Positions 58,561-64,000 of a stretch of DNA of 64,000 bases are shown piece after piece. The notes below the pieces were generated by a model. It saw only the letters and a list, made by a program, of their open reading frames with translations, ran no database searches and was not told the origin of the DNA. This DNA comes from Prescottella sp. R16 (GTDB lineage Bacteria; Actinomycetota; Actinomycetes; Mycobacteriales; Mycobacteriaceae): the NCBI RefSeq assembly GCF_030656875.1, contig NZ_CP130943.1, forward strand, positions 2,108,001 through 2,172,000. The letters are read 5' to 3'. The position numbers and the translations under genes are program-made. How positions within the stretch are numbered: position 1 is the first letter of the stretch; every line of letters begins with the position of its first letter.

Positions 58561-59379
58561 TCAGACTCGGGACCGGCCGCTGCCCACGCACGCGGTCACG
58601 GCCGCGACGCGGGCCGTCCGCACCGCCGTCCACAGGGGGCGCAGCAATGCCTCCCGGGCGGCGGCACTCGACGCCGACGGGGCTTCGGTCGGTGAATCTT
58701 CTTCGGCGACAGCAAGAATCGCAGCCACCTGATCCGCCGAATCCAGGATCCGCAGTGCCCGCGCCGGGAGCGTCTCGGGGTAGCGGTGGTGGGCGCGGTC
58801 GTCGATGGCCTCCGCGATCCGGCGTCGTGGATCGGTGCCGGGCCGGCCCGTGTGCACCGACGAGATCTGCAGCAGTGCGTCCGCCGCGTCCCGGATCGCC
58901 TCCCGCATCGCGTACTCGGCCTCCCCGAGTCCCGCGTACTCGCCGCCGGTGGCGGGCACCGTCGCGATCGGGAACACCGTCCAGCGCAACACGTCCGGGC
59001 CTTCGACCACCGGGACGAGGCCGATACCACCGTCACCGGGCGCCCCGACCAGCACCCCCTCACCGGCGTCGAGCGCGGCCCGCGCGAAACCGGTCGCCGC
59101 CGGCAGCCCCCGCACGTCACCGGCGGCGGGCAACACCAACCGCAACTCGGTGCCGGGCGCCTCGGCGGCGTGCCGCAGCAGCCGCAGCAGGATCGGCGCC
59201 CCGCCGTCCTGGACCCCCGGCCACACCAGGTCCGCGGCCAGGGCCGTCGCCGCATCCGACGCACCCACCAGATGCATCGGAGCCCACGCGTGGAGGGCGT
59301 CGATCACGTCGTCGGGGGCGCTGCCGCCGGCAAGCCAGGAACCGGCCCACAGAGTCAGCGTCGCGCTGGGAGAACTCAC
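58561..59379 (-). CDS. Conserved hypothetical protein, unrecognised
   Basis: A 272-residue soluble protein rich in Ala and short helices. GTG 59379 (SSPSATLTLWAGSWLAGG) is chosen; ATG 59391 would add four residues. The segment VEGPDVLRWTVFPIATV and the late RALRILDSADQVAAILAVAEEDSP look conserved but I cannot name a family. It diverges from the DUF3097 gene by 65 bp. Function not proposed. Confidence 0.65.
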   Translation of the reverse strand: MSSPSATLTLWAGSWLAGGSAPDDVIDALHAWAPMHLVGASDAATALAADLVWPGVQDGGAPILLRLLRHAAEAPGTELRLVLPAAGDVRGLPAATGFARAALDAGEGVLVGAPGDGGIGLVPVVEGPDVLRWTVFPIATVPATGGEYAGLGEAEYAMREAIRDAADALLQISSVHTGRPGTDPRRRIAEAIDDRAHHRYPETLPARALRILDSADQVAAILAVAEEDSPTEAPSASSAAAREALLRPLWTAVRTARVAAVTACVGSGRSRV

Positions 59380-59444
59380 GCATTCGAGCATAGGCGGCGT
59401 GGCGGGGCCTCCGCCCCGGCCGCACTCGCCTAGCGTGGACGGGC

Positions 59445-60263
59445 GTGAACGCGCGCAACAGCTACGGCGACATCTTCGCCGGCCACTCCCGCACCCGGAA
59501 ACCCGCGACACCGCAGGTGGCGGCCGAGAAGGACCTCGTCGTCGAGGACGCGGCCACCGGATTCTGCGGGGCCGTCGTCGGCTTCGAACGCACCTACGAC
59601 GGCGACTTCGTCCGGCTGGAGGACGCCGGACGCCGCACCCGGCTGTTCGCGATGCGCGAGGCCGCGTTCCTGATCGACGGCCGACCCGTCACCCTCGTCC
59701 GCCCGGCCCCGCAGGCGCAGAAGCCGCAGCGGTCGGCGTCCGGTTCCACGAAGGTCGACGGCCTGCGGGCCCGCACCGCGCTGCCCAGCCGGATCTGGGT
59801 GGAAGGCGTGCACGACGCCGCCCTCGTCGAACGCGTGTGGGGCCACGACCTGCGGGTGGAGGGCGTCGTCGTCGAACACCTCGAGGGCCTCGACAACCTC
59901 GCCGACCGGTTGGTCGAGTTCGAGCCCGGCCCCGGCCGCAAGGTGGGGGTGCTCGTCGACCACCTCGTCACCGGTTCCAAGGAGGAACGCCTCACCCAGG
60001 GCCTCGGCCCGTACGTCATGGTCACCGGCCACCCCTACATCGACGTGTGGGAAGCGGTGCGGCCCACCGCCGTCGGCATCGACGCGTGGCCGCGCATTCC
60101 CCGCGGCCAGGACTGGAAGACCGGGATCTGCGACGCCCTCGGCTGGGGCACCCCGCAGGACGGCTGGCGCCGCGTCTACAACGCGGTGAACAGCTTCCGG
60201 GACCTCGAGGCCCCCCTCATCGGTGCCGTCGAACGACTCGTCGACTTCGTGACCGTCGACTGA
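59445..60263 (+). CDS. DUF3097 family protein
   Basis: A 272-residue protein with the DUF3097 motifs NSYGDIFAGHSRTRKP near the start, WVEGVHDAALVERVWGHDLR in the middle and VLVDHLVTGSKEERLTQGLG. The EGVHDAALVERVWG segment resembles a Toprim-like strand-helix with E and DxD-type acidic residues, which the family is thought to share. GTG 59445. It is upstream of the NfeD gene on the same strand. Molecular role unknown. Confidence 0.85.
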   Translation: MNARNSYGDIFAGHSRTRKPATPQVAAEKDLVVEDAATGFCGAVVGFERTYDGDFVRLEDAGRRTRLFAMREAAFLIDGRPVTLVRPAPQAQKPQRSASGSTKVDGLRARTALPSRIWVEGVHDAALVERVWGHDLRVEGVVVEHLEGLDNLADRLVEFEPGPGRKVGVLVDHLVTGSKEERLTQGLGPYVMVTGHPYIDVWEAVRPTAVGIDAWPRIPRGQDWKTGICDALGWGTPQDGWRRVYNAVNSFRDLEAPLIGAVERLVDFVTVD

Positions 60264-60318
60264 GCTGCGGGACGCCCGGCCCGAGCAGCGATTCGTCCGT
60301 TCGTGATTGGATGGTGGC

Positions 60319-60750
60319 GTGGCAGCATTGATGTGGCTGGTGGCGGGGGTGTTGCTGGCGGCCGCGGAGGCGTTGGTGGGGGAGTTCTTCCTGCTGATGC
60401 TCGCGGGCGGCGCACTGGTGACCGCCGGTTTCAGCGCGGTGACCGATGTTCCGGTGTGGATCGACGCCGTCGTGTTCGGCGTCGTCTCGCTCGCCCTCGT
60501 GCTCGGGGTGCGGCCGGCACTGTTGCGTCGCTTCGACAAACCGCCGCTGACCGCGACCAACGTCGACGCGCTGCCCGGCAAACGGGCCCTCGTCCTCGAC
60601 GAGGTCGCCGAGCACAGCGGCACGGTCAAGCTCGACGGTGACGTGTGGACCGCCCGTCCACTCGACGTCACCGAGGTGTACCCACCGGGGACGACGGTCA
60701 CGGTGATGGAGATCGACGGCGCGACGGCCGTCGTATGGAGGGGACCTTAG
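60319..60750 (+). CDS. NfeD-family membrane protein
   Basis: A 143-residue NfeD protein: two to three membrane segments in the N-terminal half (LMWLVAGVLLAAAEALVG; VVFGVVSLALVLGV) and a C-terminal OB-fold (GTVKLDGDVWTARP). It works with the SPFH protein encoded 5 bp downstream, the order seen in mycobacteria (Rv1487-Rv1488). GTG 60319 is chosen; ATG 60331 is possible. Confidence 0.9.
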   Translation: MAALMWLVAGVLLAAAEALVGEFFLLMLAGGALVTAGFSAVTDVPVWIDAVVFGVVSLALVLGVRPALLRRFDKPPLTATNVDALPGKRALVLDEVAEHSGTVKLDGDVWTARPLDVTEVYPPGTTVTVMEIDGATAVVWRGP

Positions 60751-60755
60751 AAGAC

Positions 60756-61922
60756 ATGGCAGCACTGATAGTTCTGGCGGTACTGGTCGTACTCGTCGTG
60801 ATAGTGGTCGCGAAGTCGGTGGCACTGGTGCCGCAGGCCGAGGCGGCCGTGATCGAGCGGCTCGGCCGCTACGCGCGGACCGTGTCCGGGCAGCTGACGT
60901 TCCTGGTGCCGTTCGTGGACCGGATCCGTGCCAAGGTGGACCTGCGCGAGCGGGTGGTGTCGTTCGCGCCGCAGCCCGTCATCACGCAGGACAACCTGAC
61001 CCTGTCCATCGACACGGTCGTGTACTTCCAGGTCACCAACCCGCAGGCCGCGGTGTACGAGATCAGCAACTACATCGCCGCCGTCGAGCAGCTCACCATC
61101 ACGACGCTGCGCAACGTCGTCGGCGGGATGACGCTCGAGGAGACGCTCACCTCGCGTGACTCGATCAACGGCCAGCTGCGCGGTGTGCTCGACGAGGCCA
61201 CCGGACGCTGGGGCCTGCGTGTCGCCCGCGTCGAGCTCAAGAGCATCGATCCGCCGCCGTCGATCCAGGAGTCGATGGAGAAGCAGATGAAGGCGGACCG
61301 CGAGAAGCGGGCGATGATCCTCACCGCCGAAGGCCACCGCGAGTCCTCGATCAAGACCGCAGAGGGCGACAAGCAGAGCCAGATCCTCGCCGCCGAGGGC
61401 GCCAAGCAGGCCGCGATTCTCGGTGCCGAGGCCGACCGGCAGTCCCGTATCCTGCGTGCGCAGGGTGAGCGGGCCGCCAAGTACCTGCAGGCGCAGGGCG
61501 AGGCCAAGTCGATCGAGAAGGTGTTCGCGGCCATCAAGTCCGGCAAACCGACCCCCGAGATGCTCGCCTACCAGTACCTGCAGACGCTGCCCGAGATGGC
61601 CAAGGGTGACGCCAACAAGGTGTGGCTGGTGCCCAGCGACTTCGGCGACGCACTCAAGGGATTCGCGAAGACCCTCGGCGCGCCCGGCGACGACGGCGTC
61701 TTCCGGTACGAGCCGACACGCACCGACGAGCGGGACCTGCCCCGACCGGAGGACGACTCCGACGAGGTCGCCGACTGGTTCGACATGAAGCCCGACCCGG
61801 CGGTCGAGAAGGCCGTCCGCGCCGCCGAGGCCGTCGCCCGCACCCCGGTCGAGAACCCGCTGTCCGGTCCCGCCCTCGGCGAGGGTGGGAGGCACGGACA
61901 GCTGCCACCCGGACAGGAATAG
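60756..61922 (+). CDS. SPFH/band-7 (flotillin- or QmcA-like) protein
   Basis: A 388-residue protein with an N-terminal membrane anchor (VLAVLVVLVVIVVAKSVALV), an SPFH domain (about 30-200; LVPQAEAAVIERLGRYAR, DSINGQLRGVLDEAT) and a helical, Glu/Ala-rich C-terminal half that ends in a disordered tail. It forms membrane assemblies and pairs with NfeD. Its stop directly abuts the stop of the convergent gene, with no intergenic base. Confidence 0.92.
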   Translation: MAALIVLAVLVVLVVIVVAKSVALVPQAEAAVIERLGRYARTVSGQLTFLVPFVDRIRAKVDLRERVVSFAPQPVITQDNLTLSIDTVVYFQVTNPQAAVYEISNYIAAVEQLTITTLRNVVGGMTLEETLTSRDSINGQLRGVLDEATGRWGLRVARVELKSIDPPPSIQESMEKQMKADREKRAMILTAEGHRESSIKTAEGDKQSQILAAEGAKQAAILGAEADRQSRILRAQGERAAKYLQAQGEAKSIEKVFAAIKSGKPTPEMLAYQYLQTLPEMAKGDANKVWLVPSDFGDALKGFAKTLGAPGDDGVFRYEPTRTDERDLPRPEDDSDEVADWFDMKPDPAVEKAVRAAEAVARTPVENPLSGPALGEGGRHGQLPPGQE

Positions 61923-62444
61923 TCAGCCGATCAGTGCCTGCCCCACACCGGCGACCGCGACCGCCCACAGCACGCTGGTGAAGGTGCCGATGATGAACTG
62001 CTCGGAGGCGTGCGGCTCCCGCAGTTCGGGGTAGCGTGCGAGGCCCTTGACGGCCAGCACCACGGCGATGCCCTCGGGCCAGCCCGCGAGGATCGACACG
62101 ACGACGGCGGTCCGCTCCAACAGGCCGATCACCCGGCCGCCCCGGAGCGGGCCGCCGTCGTTCGTTCCGGCCCCGGCATCGGGTTGGCGCCGCGCGAACC
62201 GGAAGGCAGCCAACACCATGGGGGCACCACCGGTCGCGGCCGCCACCACCGCGGTGACGTACGTCGCCGCGAGTGCGGCGCCGTGGACCGGGGGCGCGGC
62301 CAGTGCGGCGAGGGCTGCACCCGCGGTGGCGAGCGCGGTGACGGCGGCCAGGGCGGCTCCGAGCAGTCCGTGGGCGGACAGGCGTCCGGCGATCGCCCCG
62401 ACCACCGCGGTGAGGGCGACGAGGATCAGTGCGAGCGCGGTCAT
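61923..62444 (-). CDS. Small multi-pass membrane protein
   Basis: A 173-residue protein with about four hydrophobic segments (MTALALILVALTAVVGAIAG; ALAAVTALATAGAAL; AALAATYVTAVVAAATGGAP; FIIGTFTSVLWAVAVAGVG). The LLERTAVVVSILAGWPEGIAVVLAVKGLARYPEL stretch is the most conserved-looking. Its ATG overlaps the stop of the regulator gene (ATGA), so the two are one unit and the membrane protein is probably what the regulator controls or senses. Confidence 0.75.
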   Translation of the reverse strand: MTALALILVALTAVVGAIAGRLSAHGLLGAALAAVTALATAGAALAALAAPPVHGAALAATYVTAVVAAATGGAPMVLAAFRFARRQPDAGAGTNDGGPLRGGRVIGLLERTAVVVSILAGWPEGIAVVLAVKGLARYPELREPHASEQFIIGTFTSVLWAVAVAGVGQALIG

Positions 62445-63022
62445 CGGTCGGCCCTCGCGAGCAGTCGCGCCGCGAGCCTGCGCCCCGCCGGCTCGGTGTG
62501 CCAGCCGGCGGCACTGAGACGCTGGGACACCGCCTGGGTACTGATGCCGAGCTCGGCGGCGGCCTCGGCCTGGGTGAGGCCGCTCTCGACGAGGTCCACG
62601 GCGGCCTGCCCGGCCGTGGACCGGCGGGCGATCAGCAGTGCGAGCAGGGTGAGCGCGGTGTCGGCGTCCGCGCCGGCAGCAGGATCCGGGGCCTCGACGG
62701 CCACCGGCACCGGCGCCTTCTTGGCCCGTTCCACGGCGCGGCGTGCCGCCTCGAAGGCGGGGCCGCGTCCGGCCCGGGTCTGCTGCGGCAGGGGGTGTTC
62801 GACGGGGCCGGCCCCGACCCCGATGCTCCAATGGCTGCGGCGCAGCAGGTCGAGGGCGAGGTCGACGGCCAGGTCCGCGTCGTCGGTGACGGCCTGGACC
62901 TCGTCGCCGGCGGTGCGTTCGAACGGGCGCAGCAGCGGACGATCGGCCAGGTCGGTGAGCAGAGAACCGACCCGGTCCACATCGCGTCGACTGCCGCGTT
63001 GGTCCACGGTGAGTACGAACAT
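62441..63022 (-). CDS. SatD-like domain protein with C-terminal helix-turn-helix
   Basis: A 193-residue protein. Residues 1-75 (FVLTVDQRGSRRDVDRVG, then FERTAGDEVQAVTDD and WSIGVGAGPVE) resemble the SatD fold related to nucleotidyl cyclases, but the metal-binding pair is not convincing. The HTH at about 148-170 (GLTQAEAAAELGISTQAVSQRL) is clear. It is translated in step with a membrane protein. A 22-bp inverted repeat (63038-63059) lies directly before its start, suggesting self-regulation. Confidence 0.75.
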   Translation of the reverse strand: MFVLTVDQRGSRRDVDRVGSLLTDLADRPLLRPFERTAGDEVQAVTDDADLAVDLALDLLRRSHWSIGVGAGPVEHPLPQQTRAGRGPAFEAARRAVERAKKAPVPVAVEAPDPAAGADADTALTLLALLIARRSTAGQAAVDLVESGLTQAEAAAELGISTQAVSQRLSAAGWHTEPAGRRLAARLLARADR

Positions 63023-63037
63023 GGTGAAAGGTTAGAG

Positions 63038-63059
63038 CCTTGATTTGCTCATATCAAGG
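63038..63059. promoter_or_regulatory. Inverted repeat before the SatD-like regulator
   Basis: CCTTGAT and ATCAAGG arms (7 bp, perfect) flank an 8-base AT-rich spacer, in the 39-bp gap between the VTT gene and the regulator start. A further CTTGATTT occurs at 63067. The half-site repeat and the AT-rich setting fit an operator. Confidence 0.6.
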
Positions 63060-63061
63060 TT

Positions 63062-63733
63062 TCAGGCTTGATTTTCGGGTGTTTTCTCGGCGGAGGCGAC
63101 CGGTGTGCGGGCGTCGAACAGCAGTCCGACGACACCGATCGCGATACATACCCCGGACAGCACCAGCAGGCCGGGATTCGCGGTGCCGGCCAACGCGTCG
63201 CCGAGCAGGACGACACCGACCGTGCCGGGCAGGATGCCGACCACCGTGGCCAGCGTGTACGGCAGCACCCGGATCGACGACACCCCACAGCAGTAGTTGA
63301 TCACCGAGAACGGGATGGGGGCGATCAGCCGCAACGATCCGACCGCGAGCCAGCCGCGTCGCGCCAGCCGGGCGTCCACGGCCCGCACCGCCGGATGCGT
63401 CAGGTGCGGGACGACGGCGTCACGGCCCATCGCCCGCACGATCACCAACGCCAGGACCGCGGAGATCGTCGTCGCCACGATCGTCACCGTCAGACCCGTC
63501 GCCGCGCCGAACAGCACCCCCGCGCTCACCGTGAACAGGGTGCGCGGCACCGGCGCGATCGTCACCACGGTGTGCACCAGGAAGAACACGAGCGGAAACA
63601 CCGGACCGACCGCGTCCGCCCACGCCCGGATCTGCTCGATCGACGGGTGCGGCAGCAGCGCCGCCACGACGAACAACGCCACGACACCGACGAGCGCGCC
63701 GAGCAGTCGGGGGTCCCGCAGGCGTGTGATCAC
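63062..63733 (-). CDS. TVP38/TMEM64-family (VTT domain) membrane protein
   Basis: A 223-residue protein with about six hydrophobic segments and the VTT core (PVPRTLFTVSAGVLFGAATGLTV; LRLIAPIPFSVINYCCGVS). DedA/TVP38 relatives move lipids such as undecaprenyl phosphate or keep membrane homeostasis. Starts at GTG 63733. Same strand as the SatD-like gene, 39 bp upstream of it. Confidence 0.9.
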   Translation of the reverse strand: MITRLRDPRLLGALVGVVALFVVAALLPHPSIEQIRAWADAVGPVFPLVFFLVHTVVTIAPVPRTLFTVSAGVLFGAATGLTVTIVATTISAVLALVIVRAMGRDAVVPHLTHPAVRAVDARLARRGWLAVGSLRLIAPIPFSVINYCCGVSSIRVLPYTLATVVGILPGTVGVVLLGDALAGTANPGLLVLSGVCIAIGVVGLLFDARTPVASAEKTPENQA

Positions 63734-63757
63734 GATGGATCAGGGTACGCGCGGCCG

Positions 63758-64000
63758 TTACCGGGCCGGAGTGGTCGGCGCGCTCGGCCGCCGGCACGTC
63801 ACGGTCCCGACCGCGCACACCCGGCCCTCACCGTCGGTGCTCGTCACCCGTACCACCGCGATCGAGCGTCCGGCCCGGACCACCTCCGTGGTGAACACGA
63901 CGTCCGTGTCGACCGGGGCGGGTCGAAAGTAGTTGATCCGCAGCGATGCGGTGTGCATCGGTGCGTTCGGGGTGGAGACGGCCGCGTTGCCGACCAGATC
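63758..64000 (-). CDS. PaaI-type thioesterase (hotdog fold), partial
   Basis: The window's last bases carry the C-terminal part of a hotdog thioesterase. Reading from the window edge gives DLVGNAAVSTPNAPMHTASL, then RINYFRPAPVDTDVV and a strand with GRSIAVVRVTSTDGEG. The MHT before the long strand follows the PaaI/4-hydroxybenzoyl-CoA thioesterase pattern. The N-terminus, including the active-site Asp/Asn region, lies beyond the window. Same strand as the VTT gene, 24 bp upstream of it. Confidence 0.85.
   Translation of the reverse strand, partial: DLVGNAAVSTPNAPMHTASLRINYFRPAPVDTDVVFTTEVVRAGRSIAVVRVTSTDGEGRVCAVGTVTCRRPSAPTTPAR

Overview
The window is high-GC actinobacterial DNA. Gene content and order point to a mycolic-acid-containing Corynebacteriales member, most likely Rhodococcus or a close Nocardiaceae relative. 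The evidence is the long stretch of mycobacterium-like order (opcA-zwf-tal-tkt / ctaB / qor / ctaA / ABC exporter / mptB / sufR-B-D-C-S-U-T / ABC-F / small HTH / acnR-acn / ripA-moxR-DUF58-VWA / fabG1-inhA-hemH / nfeD-SPFH), combined with genes not in that order in mycobacteria (ku, a lone lycopene cyclase, a TerD operon). No species is claimed.

Layout. 1-6.2 kb: plus-strand operon of the TerD-associated type: the end of an upstream gene, a phosphoribosyltransferase, a StiP/Pelota protein, a HAD phosphatase and two TerD proteins, one with a degenerate FtsK-like C-terminus. 6.2-13.4 kb: a leftward pentose-phosphate operon (tkt-tal-zwf-opcA-pgl). 13.6-17.7 kb: heme O/heme A synthesis (ctaB, ctaA) with qor and a small conserved gene between; a 24-bp-stem bidirectional terminator lies before ctaA. 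17.8-24.4 kb: membrane and envelope genes (CNNM/CorC protein, secreted protein, two-gene ABC exporter, mptB mannosyltransferase). 24.5-31.4 kb: the SUF iron-sulfur operon with a SufR operator at its head. 31.4-37.4 kb: ku, a secreted phosphodiesterase, SDR plus lycopene cyclase (apparently started on CTG), an ABC-F ATPase and a small HTH protein.

37.5-44.2 kb is the unusual part. A block of visibly lower GC and looser codon use sits between the small HTH gene and acnR, neighbours in mycobacteria. It has a small membrane protein, a three-gene leftward operon (CoiA-type zinc-finger protein; coiled-coil protein with a McrB-like AAA domain whose P-loop lysine and Walker B glutamate are both missing; winged-helix-like protein), and a divergent gene ending in a DUF3883-like PD-(D/E)xK domain with a QxK variant core. 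I read it as a candidate uncharacterised defence or DNA-processing system; function is inference.

44.2-56 kb returns to the core genome: acnR-acn with an AcnR-type operator, ripA, moxR-DUF58-VWA, fabG1-inhA and hemH. 56-64 kb: a decayed cupin gene, a RibD/DHFR-like reductase, GtrA, an HTH protein, SRPBCC, DUF3097, NfeD-SPFH, a small regulator with a putative operator, a VTT protein and the cut end of a thioesterase. No tRNA, rRNA, CRISPR array, transposase or integrase was seen.
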